From Burkholderiales bacterium (GTDB taxonomy: Bacteria > Pseudomonadota > Gammaproteobacteria > Burkholderiales > Usitatibacteraceae), in contig JAHCAK010000008.1 of NCBI GenBank assembly GCA_019634955.1, forward strand, positions 1-64,000: 64,000 nt of DNA, in the 5' to 3' direction. This document shows positions 28,395 through 37,299 of the stretch, one piece after another. A program made the translations under genes and the position numbers. Each line of letters begins with the position of its first letter. Position 1 is the stretch's first letter. Under the pieces are notes generated by a model. It was given only the letters and a program-made list of their open reading frames with translations. It searched no databases and had not been told where the DNA came from.

Positions 28395-29178
28395 GCCGCG
28401 CGACGACCGCGTTTCCGCCGCCTACCGGGAGCTGCCCGGCGAGGGGCCGCCGCCCGCGCTCGACGCGGCCATCCAGGCGGCGGCGCGGCGCGCCGTGGGG
28501 TCGAAGCCCGCCGCGGGCCGGCGCTGGCAGAAGCCGCTTTCGATCGCCGCGGTGTTCATGCTCGCCATCGCGGTGACGCTGCAGGTCGAGCGGCACAAGC
28601 CGGTCGTCGAGGACGGCGCGCCGGTTTCCGCGGGCAGCGCGGAGTACCCCGTGCCGCAACAGCAGGCCGCGCCGGCGGGCGAGGTGCCGCCAGTGCAGGC
28701 AGTGCCCGCACCCGCGCCGAAGCCTGCTCCCGCCCCCCCGCTCGCACCCGCGCCGATGGAGAAGATGGAGAAGAAGGCGTTCGCGCCGGAGCCGCCGCGG
28801 TCGGAGGCCGCCCCGGTCGCCACCCCTCCCGCACCACCACCGATGCCCGCCGCACCGCCTCCCCCGACGCCCGCGCCAGCCGCTCCTGCCGCACCGATCG
28901 CCATGGAACGCGCAGCCTCCGGAGCCACGGCCGATGCGATGCGAATTGCCCCGCAGGCGGCCCGTCGCGCCAAGTCCGAGCTCGCCCGGGAGGCGACGAC
29001 GCAGGAAAGGAAAATGGCCGAGGCGATGGAGACGCCCGAGCGGCGACTCGAGCGCATCGCCGACCTGCGCGCGAAGGGCCTTCACGACGAGGCCGACCGC
29101 GAGCTGGAGGCCTTCCGGCGCGACCTGCCCGGCTACCGCATCGGCGAGGAGTGGCTGCGCAAGGTCGAGCGGCGATGA
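28387..29178 (+). CDS. Single-pass membrane protein, putative anti-sigma partner
   Basis: This 263-residue protein has a short cytoplasmic N-terminal segment with YRELPGEGPPPALDAAI (residues 13-29), common in proteins cotranscribed with ECF sigma factors, a transmembrane helix at about 49-66, a long Pro/Ala-rich periplasmic stretch (residues 95-180) and a charged helical end (RLERIADLRAKGLHDEAD). It overlaps the sigma gene by 8 bases. No zinc-binding anti-sigma motif (HxxxCxxC) is present, so a ZAS-type anti-sigma is unlikely; the anti-sigma role is inferred from context only. Confidence 0.72.
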   Translation: MAEPRDDRVSAAYRELPGEGPPPALDAAIQAAARRAVGSKPAAGRRWQKPLSIAAVFMLAIAVTLQVERHKPVVEDGAPVSAGSAEYPVPQQQAAPAGEVPPVQAVPAPAPKPAPAPPLAPAPMEKMEKKAFAPEPPRSEAAPVATPPAPPPMPAAPPPPTPAPAAPAAPIAMERAASGATADAMRIAPQAARRAKSELAREATTQERKMAEAMETPERRLERIADLRAKGLHDEADRELEAFRRDLPGYRIGEEWLRKVERR

Positions 29179-29555
29179 ACGCGGGGCTCGCGCGGGCCTC
29201 GCTCGCCACCTGCGCCGCCGCCGCGATCGCGACACTCGCGCTCATGGCCTGGGCCGCGTCGTGGTCGTGGTCGGGGCTCGCGTTCATGGTGTCGCTGATG
29301 GCGTGGTGCGTCTCGCCCTACGTGCCGCTGGGATTCGCCTCGCGCAAGCCGCGCGCTTCCCGCAAGAGCGCGGTCGCCCTGCTCGTCACCGCGGTCGTCG
29401 TGGCCGCCTTCGCGGCGATCGTCTACGTGGACGCGTTCTTCATCCACCTCGACGCGCAGGGCGCGCTCGTGTTCCTCTTCGTCCCCGTCGTCCAGTGGGT
29501 GGGCGCCCTCGCCGGCATCCTCCTCGCCGCCCGCCTCGAACCCCGGGGACACTGA
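29175..29555 (+). CDS. Small polytopic membrane protein
   Basis: This 126-residue hypothetical protein has about four transmembrane segments and a basic cytoplasmic loop (ASRKPRASRKSA). Its ATG overlaps the stop of the preceding gene (ATGA), so it is translated with the sigma/anti-sigma-like pair. No family is recognised. A strong inverted repeat starts at its stop codon. Confidence 0.72.
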   Translation: MNAGLARASLATCAAAAIATLALMAWAASWSWSGLAFMVSLMAWCVSPYVPLGFASRKPRASRKSAVALLVTAVVVAAFAAIVYVDAFFIHLDAQGALVFLFVPVVQWVGALAGILLAARLEPRGH

Positions 29556-29595
29556 TTGGGGACGGTTCTGAAGAACCGTCCCCAATGGGTGTCCC
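29546..29595. terminator. Strong hairpin between convergent genes, GGGGACGGTTCT type
   Basis: A perfect 15-bp inverted repeat at 29555-29569 and 29572-29586 (ATTGGGGACGGTTCT / its complement) has a 2-base spacer. It is extended outward by GGGACAC (29546-29552) and GTGTCCC (29589-29595) across a TG/GG mismatch. It lies exactly between two convergent genes, so it can terminate transcription from both sides. Its GGGGAC-type sequence also resembles REP elements. Confidence 0.8.
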
Positions 29596-29597
29596 AT

Positions 29598-30071
29598 TCA
29601 GAGGAGGCAGGAGAGGCGCTCCTCGCGCAGGGAAGCGAAGCCGTGGCGCTCGTAGAAGCGGCGGGCGCCCGGGTTGTCGAAGTGGGTCGCCGTGTCGATG
29701 CGCGTGACGCCCGCGCGGCGCAGCTCGTCCTTGAGGGAGGCGAGCATCGCCGAGCCGATGCCCTGCCTTTCGAGCCCGGGGCGGACGTTCACGTCGTCCA
29801 GCTTCGCGACCAGCGTGCCGCGCGAGGTCGAGATGGCGTAGCACGCCACGCAGCAGCCGACCACCTCGCCCCCGCGCCGCGCCATCCACACGAAGCCCAG
29901 TTCGGGCCGCTCGACGAACAGGTCCAGCGCGCGGGCGAGCGCCTGCGGGCCGCCGTCGCCGTAGGCCGCGGCCGCGTCGAGGTAGTGCGGGTCCGCCTGC
30001 AGGAAGGCGAGGAAAAGGGCGAACGCGGCGTCGCGGTCGGCGGCGCCCATGCGCGAGAACGCGAGGCTCAC
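29598..30071 (-). CDS. GNAT-family N-acetyltransferase
   Basis: This 157-residue GNAT has the acetyl-CoA loop region VNVRPGLERQGIGSAMLASLKDELRR (Q/RxxGxG/A as RQGIGS) and the C-terminal NPGARRFYERHGF. The substrate is unknown. The GTG start overlaps the stop of the upstream monooxygenase-like gene (GTGA). ATG 30050 is an alternative. Confidence 0.88.
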   Translation of the reverse strand: MSLAFSRMGAADRDAAFALFLAFLQADPHYLDAAAAYGDGGPQALARALDLFVERPELGFVWMARRGGEVVGCCVACYAISTSRGTLVAKLDDVNVRPGLERQGIGSAMLASLKDELRRAGVTRIDTATHFDNPGARRFYERHGFASLREERLSCLL

Positions 30072-30379
30072 CCCTTCGCCCCGGCGATGCCGTAGGCGCC
30101 CACGCGCGTCTCGGAGAGCGTCAGCGCCTCGAAGCGCCGGTCGAGCCGGTCGTAATCCGCCTCGTGCTCGCCGAGGAAGCCGCTGTACGCCTCCTCGCTC
30201 TCCCAGCGGTCGATGGTCAGGTACTCGCCCGGCCGCTCGTCGTCGGCCAGCAGCTCGGTGCCGAGGTATTCCTTCGCGGCGGAGAAGAACCGCGCCCACT
30301 CGCCCTTGGGTCCGTAGGCCTTCACGAACTTCGCCTCCTGCGCGGGGTCGACCTTGTAGCGCCAGATCACGACGTACAC
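30068..30379 (-). CDS. ABM-family (antibiotic biosynthesis monooxygenase-like) protein
   Basis: This 103-residue ferredoxin-like barrel protein has YVVIWRYKVDPAQEAKFVKAYGPKGEWARFF and YLTIDRWESEEAYSGFL, the usual ABM pattern. Family members range from quinol monooxygenases to proteins of unknown activity; no function can be set. It lies 4 bases after the purL stop and is coupled to the GNAT gene. Confidence 0.85.
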   Translation of the reverse strand: MYVVIWRYKVDPAQEAKFVKAYGPKGEWARFFSAAKEYLGTELLADDERPGEYLTIDRWESEEAYSGFLGEHEADYDRLDRRFEALTLSETRVGAYGIAGAKG

Positions 30380-30383
30380 GGCG

Positions 30384-33300
30384 CTACCCCAGCCACGCGC
30401 GCGCGTTGCGGAACATGCGCATCCACGGCGAGTCCTCGCCCCAGCCCTCGGGGTGCCAGGACATGAGCACGGTGCGGAACACGCGCTCCGGGTGCGGCAT
30501 CATGATCGTGAAGCGGCCGTCGGGCGTGGTCACCGCCGTGATGCCGCCCGGCGAGCCGTTGGCGTTGTACGGGTAGGCCTCCGTCGGCTTGCCGCGGTTG
30601 TCGACGAAGCGCGCGGCGACGAGGTACTGGCAGGCCTCGAGCGCCTTCGCGTCCCGGAAGGTCGCCTTGCCCTCGCCGTGGGCCGTGACGATGGGGATGC
30701 GGCTGCCTTCCATCCCGGCGAAGAGGATCGACGGCGACTTCTGCACCTCCACCAGCGTGAAGCGCGCCTCGTACTGCTCCGAGAGGTTCCTCTCGAAGTG
30801 CGGCCAATCCTTCGCTCCCGGGATGATGGCCTTGAGGTTCGAGACCATCTGGCAGCCGTTGCAGGCGCCCAGCGCGAAGGAGTCGGCGCGGCTGAAGAAC
30901 GCCTCGAACTCGTCGCGCGCCCGCGGGTTGAAGAGGATCGACTTGGCCCACCCCTCGCCCGCGCCGAGCGTGTCGCCGTAGCTGAAGCCGCCGCAGGCGG
31001 CGAAGCCCTTGAAGTCGGCGAGCCTCACGCGGCCGGCGAGGATGTCGCTCATGTGCACGTCGAAGGCCGCGAAGCCGGCGCGGTCGAAGGCCGCGGCCAT
31101 CTCCATCTGTCCGTTCACGCCCTGCTCGCGAAGGATCGCGATGCGGGGCCGCGCGCCCGTCGCGATGAAGGGCGCGGCGACGTCCTCTTCCGGCGCGAAA
31201 GTCAGTTTCGCGTGCAGGCCCGGGTCGCCCTCGTCGAGGAGGCGGTCGTACTCCTGGTCCGCGCACGCCGGGTTGTCGCGCAGCCGCTGGATCGCGTGGG
31301 TCACGCTGGACCAGGCGCGGTGCAGGTCCACGCGCCGCTCGGCGAGCACCGGCCTGGCGTTCACGATGAGGCGCACCTGCCCCTCGGCATTCGGGTGCCC
31401 GATCACGTGCGATTCGCGCGAGAGCCCGGCTTCGCGCAGCGCCTGCATGACGGCCGCGCGGTCGCCCTTGCGCACCTGCAGCACCGCGCCCAGCTCCTCG
31501 TTGAAGAGCGCGGCGAGGATGCGCTCGGCAAGCCGCCCGGCGAGGATGTCCGTCTGCCGCTCGTGGCCGTCGACGTCCAGCTGGGCCGGGTCCATCGCCA
31601 GGCCGTCGAGGTAGAGCGTGACGCCCGCGCGCCCCGCGAAGGCCATCTCGCAGGCGGTGGCGAAGAGCCCGCCGTCGGAGCGGTCGTGGTAGGCGAGGAT
31701 CTTCCCGGCGGCGTTGAGCGACTGGACGGCGCCGAAGAAGGCCTTGAGCTTCGCGGGGTCGTCGAGATCGGGCGCGGCGTCGCCGAGCTGCCCGTGCACC
31801 TGCGCGAGGGCCGAGCCGCCGAGGCGGTTGCGGCCGCCGCCGAGGTCGACCAGCACGAGCTCCGTGTCGCCCTGGTCCGTGCGCAATTGCGGCGTGAGCG
31901 TGCGGCGCGCGTCCGTCACCGGCGCGAAGGCCGAGACGATGAGCGAGAGCGGCGCCGTCACCGCCTTCGCCTCGCCCGTGGCCGCGTCCTTCCACGTCGT
32001 CTTCATCGACATGGAATCCTTGCCCACGGGGATCGCCACGCCCAGCGCGGGGCAGAGTTCCATCCCCACGGCCTTGACGGTATCGAAGAGGGTCGCGTCC
32101 TCGCCGGGATGCCCCGCCGCGCACATCCAGTTGGCCGAAAGCTTGATGTCGCCGATCCCGGCGATCGCCGCGGCCGCGATGTTGGTGATGGCCTCGCCCA
32201 CGGCCATGCGCCCGGAGGCCGGCCCGTCGATGAGCGCCACGGGCGTGCGCTCGCCGATCGCCATCGCCTCGCCGAGATGCGTCGCGTAGCCCATCGTCGT
32301 CACGGCGACGTCGGCCACCGGCACCTGCCACGGCCCGACCATCTGGTCGCGCGCGCACATCCCGCCCACGGAGCGGTCGCCGATCGTCACGAGAAAGGTC
32401 TTGTCCGCGACGGCGGGAAGCCGCAGCACGCGGTAGGCGGCCTCCTTCAGGTCGACCTTCGAGAGGTCGACGGGCGGGAGCGATCTCGCCACGCGCCGCA
32501 CGTCGCGGTGCATGCGCGGCGGCTTGCCCAGCAGCACCTCCAGCGGCATGTCCACGGGGCGGTTGGCGAAGAGCGTGTCCTCGACCACGAGCTGCCCGTC
32601 GGCGCGCGCGATGCCCACGACGGCGTAGGGGCAGCGCTCGCGCTCGCAGATCGCGCCGAACTCGTCGATGCGGTCCTCGGGGATCGCGAGCACGTAGCGC
32701 TCCTGCGACTCGTTGGACCAGACCTGCATCGGCGTCATGCCCGGCTCCTCGATGGGCACCTCGCGCAGCTCGAAATCCGCGCCCACGCCGCCCGAGTGGG
32801 CCAGCTCCGGCAGCGCGTTGGAGAGCCCGCCCGCGCCCACGTCGTGGATGGAGAGGATGGGGTTCGCGTCCCCCATCTGCCAGCAGGCGTCGATCACCTC
32901 CTGGCAGCGTCGCTCGAGCTCGGGGTTGGCGCGCTGCACGGAATCGAAGTCGAGCGACTCGGTGTTGGCGCCGCTCGCCATGGAGGAGGCGGCGCCCCCG
33001 CCCATGCCGATGAGGAAGCCCGGGCCGCCCAGCTGCACGAAGAGCGTCTTCGCGTCGAAGCCATGCTTCCGCACGTGCTTCGCGGAGAGGTTGCCGAGGC
33101 CGCCCGCCAGCATGATGGGCTTGTGGTAGCCGCGCACCTCGCCCGCGACCGCCTGCTCGAAGGTGCGGAAGTAGCCCGCGAGGTTGGGGCGGCCGAACTC
33201 GTTGTTGTAGGCGGCGCCGCCGATGGGGCCCTCGATCATGATCGCGAGCGCGGAGGCGATGCGCCCGGGCTTGCCGTAGCCGGCTTCCCACGGCTCGCGT

Positions 33301-34364
33301 TGGCCGGGCAGCTCGAGGTTGGAGACGGAGAAACCGGTGAGCCCCGCCTTGGGCTTGGCGCCCGTGCCCGTGGCGCCCTCGTCGCGGATCTCGCCGCCCG
33401 CGCCCGTGCCCGCGCCCGGGTGCGGCGCGATCGCCGTGGGGTGGTTGTGCGTCTCCACCTTCATGAGGATGTGGGTGGTGTCGCGGTGCCAGCCCCAGCC
33501 GCGGTCGGAGGCCGGGAAGAAGCGCTCGATCTCGGCGCCCTCCATGATCGCGGAGTTGTCCGAGTAGGCGACGATGGTCCCGCGCGGGCTCTTCGCGTGG
33601 GTGTTGCGGATCATCTGGAAGAGGCTCCTGTCCTGCGCCTCGCCGTCCACCGTCCACGACGCGTTGAAGATCTTGTGGCGGCAGTGCTCGCTGTTGGCCT
33701 GCGCGAACATCATCAGCTCGACGTCGGTGGGGTTGCGCCCCATGCGGCCGAAGGCGTCGACGAGGTAGTCGATCTCGTCGGGCGCGAGCGCGAGGCCCAT
33801 GGCGGCGTTGGCCTCCTCGAGCGCCCGGCGGCCGCCGCCGACGAGGTCGATGGTGGCGAGCGGGGCCGGCGCGTGGTGGGCGAAGAGCTTCGCCGCCCCG
33901 GCGATGTCCCGGACCACCGTCTCCGTCATGCGGTCGTGGATGGCCTCGGCCAGCGCGCGGTCCGCTTGCTCGTCCAGCGCGCGGCCGCCGCCCGGGGCGA
34001 AGTGCCAGGCCACCCCGCGCTCGATGCGGACGACCTTCGCGAGGCCGCAGTTGCGCGCGATGTCGGTGGCCTTGGACGACCACGGCGAGACGGTGCCGAA
34101 GCGCGGCAGGACCACGCGCAGCTCGCCCTTCGGCTCGGCCTTCCCGGGCGTGCCGTAGGTGAGGATGCGCGCGAGGACGTCGTGCTCGGCGGCGGTGAGC
34201 GCGCCGGCGAGCTGCACGAAGTGGACGAACCGGGTGTCGACGGCGATCGACTCGCGCAGGCCCGGCGGCAGGCCGGCGACGAGCTTCTCGACGCGGAAAG
34301 GCGAGAGGGCCACGCTGCCGGGCAGCGTGAGGAGGGGCTGCTCGGGCGCAACGGGCGAAGTCAT
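30384..34364 (-). CDS. purL: Phosphoribosylformylglycinamidine synthase (large single-chain PurL)
   Basis: This 1326-residue enzyme catalyses the ATP- and glutamine-dependent fourth step of purine synthesis (FGAR to FGAM). The N-terminal PurS-like and linker part is followed by two AIRS-type synthase halves ([13 protein letters not shown] and FSVSNL) and a C-terminal class I glutamine amidotransferase with the nucleophile in ACNGCQM and the catalytic triad in the HPERVF region. The length matches the single-chain gamma/beta type. A TATAAT box lies only 7 bases before the ATG. Confidence 0.97.
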   Translation of the reverse strand: MTSPVAPEQPLLTLPGSVALSPFRVEKLVAGLPPGLRESIAVDTRFVHFVQLAGALTAAEHDVLARILTYGTPGKAEPKGELRVVLPRFGTVSPWSSKATDIARNCGLAKVVRIERGVAWHFAPGGGRALDEQADRALAEAIHDRMTETVVRDIAGAAKLFAHHAPAPLATIDLVGGGRRALEEANAAMGLALAPDEIDYLVDAFGRMGRNPTDVELMMFAQANSEHCRHKIFNASWTVDGEAQDRSLFQMIRNTHAKSPRGTIVAYSDNSAIMEGAEIERFFPASDRGWGWHRDTTHILMKVETHNHPTAIAPHPGAGTGAGGEIRDEGATGTGAKPKAGLTGFSVSNLELPGQREPWEAGYGKPGRIASALAIMIEGPIGGAAYNNEFGRPNLAGYFRTFEQAVAGEVRGYHKPIMLAGGLGNLSAKHVRKHGFDAKTLFVQLGGPGFLIGMGGGAASSMASGANTESLDFDSVQRANPELERRCQEVIDACWQMGDANPILSIHDVGAGGLSNALPELAHSGGVGADFELREVPIEEPGMTPMQVWSNESQERYVLAIPEDRIDEFGAICERERCPYAVVGIARADGQLVVEDTLFANRPVDMPLEVLLGKPPRMHRDVRRVARSLPPVDLSKVDLKEAAYRVLRLPAVADKTFLVTIGDRSVGGMCARDQMVGPWQVPVADVAVTTMGYATHLGEAMAIGERTPVALIDGPASGRMAVGEAITNIAAAAIAGIGDIKLSANWMCAAGHPGEDATLFDTVKAVGMELCPALGVAIPVGKDSMSMKTTWKDAATGEAKAVTAPLSLIVSAFAPVTDARRTLTPQLRTDQGDTELVLVDLGGGRNRLGGSALAQVHGQLGDAAPDLDDPAKLKAFFGAVQSLNAAGKILAYHDRSDGGLFATACEMAFAGRAGVTLYLDGLAMDPAQLDVDGHERQTDILAGRLAERILAALFNEELGAVLQVRKGDRAAVMQALREAGLSRESHVIGHPNAEGQVRLIVNARPVLAERRVDLHRAWSSVTHAIQRLRDNPACADQEYDRLLDEGDPGLHAKLTFAPEEDVAAPFIATGARPRIAILREQGVNGQMEMAAAFDRAGFAAFDVHMSDILAGRVRLADFKGFAACGGFSYGDTLGAGEGWAKSILFNPRARDEFEAFFSRADSFALGACNGCQMVSNLKAIIPGAKDWPHFERNLSEQYEARFTLVEVQKSPSILFAGMEGSRIPIVTAHGEGKATFRDAKALEACQYLVAARFVDNRGKPTEAYPYNANGSPGGITAVTTPDGRFTIMMPHPERVFRTVLMSWHPEGWGEDSPWMRMFRNARAWLG

Positions 34365-34371
34365 GGCGCGA

Positions 34372-34377
34372 ATTATA
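34372..34377 (-). promoter_or_regulatory. -10 box (TATAAT) directly before purL
   Basis: A perfect TATAAT on the - strand ends 7 bases before the purL ATG, so transcription would start at or near the start codon, giving a leaderless or near-leaderless mRNA. The matching -35 region would fall in the 13-bp tandem repeat and shows no consensus hexamer. A second promoter upstream cannot be excluded. Confidence 0.5.
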
Positions 34378-34386
34378 CCGGTCCCC

Positions 34387-34448
34387 GGAACCGGTCTACG
34401 GAACCGGTCTACGGAACCGGTCTACGGAACCGGTCTACGGAACCGGTC
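34387..34448. repeat. 13-bp tandem repeat GGAACCGGTCTAC
   Basis: Four exact copies of the 13-base unit are followed by a 10-base partial fifth copy. The unit contains the palindrome ACCGGT. It fills the gap between the purL promoter and the ygfZ stop codon. The same unit, inverted and with one base change, recurs at 35784. Confidence 0.95.
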
Positions 34449-34456
34449 CATTGGAG

Positions 34457-35290
34457 TCAGGGGATCGCGTAGGGCAACGGCAGGAGGGAGAGCGCCGGGC
34501 CCGCGAGCGAGCCATGGCGCAAGTCCGCCCGGGCGATGGCGTCCAGCTGGGCGACGACGAGGGCCTCGAACCCGCCTTCGGGCGAGGGCGCCACGTTGGC
34601 CACGGTGCCCGCCGACTGGTCGCCGAAGGCGTCGCTGTAGACGCTGTCGCCCGGGGCGAGGGGCCCCGCCGAGCGCACCCGCACCGCCCGCTTCTTGAGG
34701 ATGCCGCGGTACTGCGTGCGCGCGACGATCTCCTGGCCGGGATAGCAGCCCTTCCTGAAGCTCACGCCACCGATGAGATCGTAGTTGGCCATCTGCGGCA
34801 CGAACTCCTCCTGCGTGCCCGGCACCACCTGCACGATGCCGTCGCGGACGAGGGAGAGCGCCCAGTCGTCGAGCGTGGCGGGGCGGGCCCCGGGAACCGT
34901 GCCGAACGCGAACCCGCGCGCCTCGCCGAGGCGGAACACCCCCTCGGGCATCGCGCCGTCCCACAGCCCGAAGCGCGGCGTGGCGGCCGAGACGTCCTCG
35001 ATCTTCACCTTCGAACGCAGCACGAACATCCGCAGCCGCTTGGCGATCGCCTCGGCGAAGGCGGCCGGAAGAAGCAGGAAGAAGCCGCCGGGATCCCGCG
35101 CCAGCACGAAGGTGGCCAGCAGCCGCCCCTTGGGCGTGCACCAGCCGTTCCACTGCGCGGCGCCCACGGGGAGCGCCTTCACGTCGTTGGTGAACTGGTT
35201 GTGCAGGAAGTCGGCGGCGTCGTCACCGGAAACGCGCAGCAGCGCGTTAAGGGGGGAGAGGTCGCAGGCGCGGGGGAGTTCGGAGGTCAC
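34457..35290 (-). CDS. ygfZ: Folate-binding YgfZ/CAF17-like Fe-S assembly protein
   Basis: This 277-residue GcvT-like folate-binding protein aids assembly or repair of Fe-S enzymes. The family signature is KGCYPGQEIVARTQYRG, with the invariant Cys, and HNQFTNDV occurs near the N-terminus. The GTG start at 35290 gives the usual N-terminal SELPRACDLSPLNALLRVSG. It is divergent from a ygfX-like gene, recalling the E. coli ygfZ neighbourhood. Confidence 0.92.
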   Translation of the reverse strand: MTSELPRACDLSPLNALLRVSGDDAADFLHNQFTNDVKALPVGAAQWNGWCTPKGRLLATFVLARDPGGFFLLLPAAFAEAIAKRLRMFVLRSKVKIEDVSAATPRFGLWDGAMPEGVFRLGEARGFAFGTVPGARPATLDDWALSLVRDGIVQVVPGTQEEFVPQMANYDLIGGVSFRKGCYPGQEIVARTQYRGILKKRAVRVRSAGPLAPGDSVYSDAFGDQSAGTVANVAPSPEGGFEALVVAQLDAIARADLRHGSLAGPALSLLPLPYAIP

Positions 35291-35299
35291 CGGGGGGAT

Positions 35300-35785
35300 A
35301 TGGCGTCGGTTCGGGATCGGTTCAAGTATAGCGGCGAGGCGCCCGCCAACGACCCCGCGTGGCGTGTGGTCATCGACCTCGGCCCCTCGCGGCGGGCCGT
35401 CGCGTGGGTGTGGGCCGCCGCCGCCGCCGCGCTGGCGGCCGCGCTCGCCGCGCCGCTTTCGTGGCCTGCGAAGGCGCTGCTCGCAACGGCGCTCGCGGTG
35501 GCGATGGTGCGCGCGCTGCGCCGGCACGGGGCCCGCGAACGCCCCGGGTCCATCCGCCGCCTCGTGGTCGACCTGGCGGGCCGGGTCGAGGCGCGGCGGG
35601 CCGATGGCGTCACGACCACCGGCCACCTCGCGCCGGACGCGTTCGTCGCTCCCTGGCTCACCGTGCTGCGCTGGGTGCCGGACGGCGCGCGCCTCTCGCG
35701 TGCGATCGTCGTCTTCCCGGATGCCGTCGACACCAGCGCATTCCGCCGGCTGCGGATCCTCCTGCGCTGGCGCGGCGGAGATTGA
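35300..35785 (+). CDS. YgfX (CptA/DUF1434)-like membrane protein
   Basis: This 161-residue protein has a short charged N-terminus, two adjacent transmembrane helices at about residues 33-70 (VAWVWAAAAAALAAALAAPLSW and following) and a cytoplasmic domain with TTGHLAPDAFVAPWLTVLRW and FPDAVDTSAFRRLRILLRWR, the YgfX pattern. It lies 9 bases from the divergent ygfZ. The usual partner sdhE (ygfY) is absent, so pairing with a toxin-antitoxin role cannot be asserted. Confidence 0.75.
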   Translation: MASVRDRFKYSGEAPANDPAWRVVIDLGPSRRAVAWVWAAAAAALAAALAAPLSWPAKALLATALAVAMVRALRRHGARERPGSIRRLVVDLAGRVEARRADGVTTTGHLAPDAFVAPWLTVLRWVPDGARLSRAIVVFPDAVDTSAFRRLRILLRWRGGD

Positions 35786-35806
35786 CCGGTTCCGCAGACC
35801 GGTTCC
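35784..35806. repeat. Two inverted copies of the 13-bp GGAACCGGTC repeat
   Basis: GACCGGTTCCGCA followed by GACCGGTTCC matches the reverse complement of the repeat beside purL. It lies between the ygfX-like gene and the convergent GNAT gene, so ygfZ and ygfX are bracketed by the same repeat. Confidence 0.85.
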
Positions 35807-35807
35807 G

Positions 35808-36242
35808 TCAGGTCGGGGCGCGCATGAGGACATGCGGGATGCCCGCCTCGAGGTATTCCTCCCCCTCGACGACGAAGCCGTGGCGCGCGTAGAAGTCCTT
35901 CGCGTGGGCCTGGGCGTGCAGGTAGGTCTCGCGGAAGCCGCGGCGCCTCGCCTCGGCCACCAGTGCCTCGAGCATCGCCGCCCCAACGCCCCGCCCGCGC
36001 CAGGCCGCGAGCACCGCCATGCGGCCGATGCGCCCGTCGGGCATGAGGCGCCCGGTGCCGACGGCCTCGCCCGAATCGCTCTCGGCCACGACGTGCGCGC
36101 AGCCCGGGTCGCGACCGTCGATCTCGATCTCCGGCGGCACGCCCTGCTCGCCCACGAACACGGTGGTGCGGATCGCCGAGAGCGTGCCCGACGCCTCGCG
36201 CCAGTCGACGAGGCGCACGCGGAATCCGGGGGAAGGGGTCAT
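35808..36242 (-). CDS. GNAT-family N-acetyltransferase
   Basis: This 144-residue GNAT has the acetyl-CoA loop GRIGRMAVLAAWRGRGVGAAMLEAL and the C-terminal YARHGFVVEGEEYLEAGIPHVLM. VFVGEQGVPPEIEID is typical of the YjcF-like subgroup. The substrate is unknown. It stands alone, convergent with the ygfX-like gene. Confidence 0.9.
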   Translation of the reverse strand: MTPSPGFRVRLVDWREASGTLSAIRTTVFVGEQGVPPEIEIDGRDPGCAHVVAESDSGEAVGTGRLMPDGRIGRMAVLAAWRGRGVGAAMLEALVAEARRRGFRETYLHAQAHAKDFYARHGFVVEGEEYLEAGIPHVLMRAPT

Positions 36243-36286
36243 GGTATCGTCGCGGGGCTTTCCGCCATTCTAGCCGCCCCGCCCCG

Positions 36287-37159
36287 ATGAGCCCCCGCTC
36301 CGCCCCGCTCGCCGCCATGGCCGCCATGTGCGCGATCTGGGGCTACTCGTGGATCGTGATGAAGATCGCGCTGCGCCACGCGCACCCGTTCGACTTCGCC
36401 GCGCAGCGCCTCGTGCTGGGCGCGCTGCTGCTCTTCGCCATCCTCGCCGCCTCGGGGCGCCGCCTCTCGCTCTCCAGCTACCGGATGGCCCTCGTGCTCG
36501 GCTTCGTGCAGGTGGGCGCCTTCGTGATCCTCTCCCACTACGCGCTCCTCACCGCGGGGCCGGGCAAGACCTCGGTGCTCACCTACACCATGCCGTTCTG
36601 GATGATCGTGTTCGCGCACCTCATGATCGGCGAGCGCATGCGCGGGGCGCAGTGGTTCTCCGTCGCCCTCGCGTTTGCGGGCCTGGTGCTCGTGGTCTCG
36701 CCGTGGAAGCTCACGAGCCTCGAGGGGAGCCTCCTCGCCGTGGGGTCCGGCGCCGTGTGGGCGCTCGCGGCCGTCATGTCCAAGCGCTGGCCCACGAAGG
36801 GCGCGGAGCCCCTCACCTTCACCGCGTGGCAGCTCGCGTTCGGCTCGATCCCGCTGGTGCTGCTGGCGCTCGCGCACCCGCACGAGGCCCCGCGCTGGAA
36901 CGGCGAGTACGCGCTCGCCCTCGCCTACTCCACCGTGTTCGCGACCGCCGGCGGCTGGTGGCTGTGGACCTACGTCCTCTCGCACGCGCCGGCGGGCGTG
37001 ACGGGCCTCAACACGCTCGCGATACCCGTGATCGCCGTCGTCGCCTCGTGGCTGCAACTGGGCGAGACGCCCACGCCGCACGAGCTCGCGGGGATGGCCG
37101 CCATCGGCGCAGCGCTGGGCCTTCTCGCGTGGCTGGGGCTGCGGCGGAGCGCGCGTTGA
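36287..37159 (+). CDS. EamA/DMT-family transporter
   Basis: This 290-residue polytopic protein has ten hydrophobic segments in two EamA repeats (AMCAIWGYSWIVMKIALRHAHPFDFAAQRLV in the first; LAVGSGAVWALAAVMSKRW in the second). Such drug/metabolite superfamily proteins export amino acids or other small molecules; the substrate is not predictable. It is divergent from the GNAT gene. Confidence 0.9.
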   Translation: MSPRSAPLAAMAAMCAIWGYSWIVMKIALRHAHPFDFAAQRLVLGALLLFAILAASGRRLSLSSYRMALVLGFVQVGAFVILSHYALLTAGPGKTSVLTYTMPFWMIVFAHLMIGERMRGAQWFSVALAFAGLVLVVSPWKLTSLEGSLLAVGSGAVWALAAVMSKRWPTKGAEPLTFTAWQLAFGSIPLVLLALAHPHEAPRWNGEYALALAYSTVFATAGGWWLWTYVLSHAPAGVTGLNTLAIPVIAVVASWLQLGETPTPHELAGMAAIGAALGLLAWLGLRRSAR

Positions 37160-37194
37160 TGCGACGCCGCGTCCCGCGATCGTCGACGAGCGGC

Positions 37195-37220
37195 TAAAAT
37201 GTCGCCTCAGTCCCCCGCGA
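37195..37220 (+). promoter_or_regulatory. Probable promoter region of the trehalose operon
   Basis: The interval between the EamA gene and otsA has a -10-like TAAAAT at 37195-37200. A short GC-rich inverted repeat (CCCCCGCG / CGCGGGGG) follows just downstream at 37213-37234. No clear -35 element is seen. The inverted repeat may be an operator or leader hairpin. Confidence 0.35.
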
Positions 37221-37299
37221 GAGCGCGCGGGGGCTCGCCACGCGCGACATCGCGGCCGTCCGAAGCCCATGCGAGCCGCGCCAGCCGGAACCCGGGGTC

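Noticed and set aside
34387-34448. CRISPR-like array at the 13-bp repeats
   Set aside because: Units are contiguous with no spacers, too short, and there are no cas genes nearby.
30453-34472. A 1339-residue open frame on the + strand antisense to purL
   Set aside because: It is a high-GC shadow. Its translation is Arg/Ala/Gly/His-rich with no domain, while the opposite strand encodes full-length PurL with all motifs.
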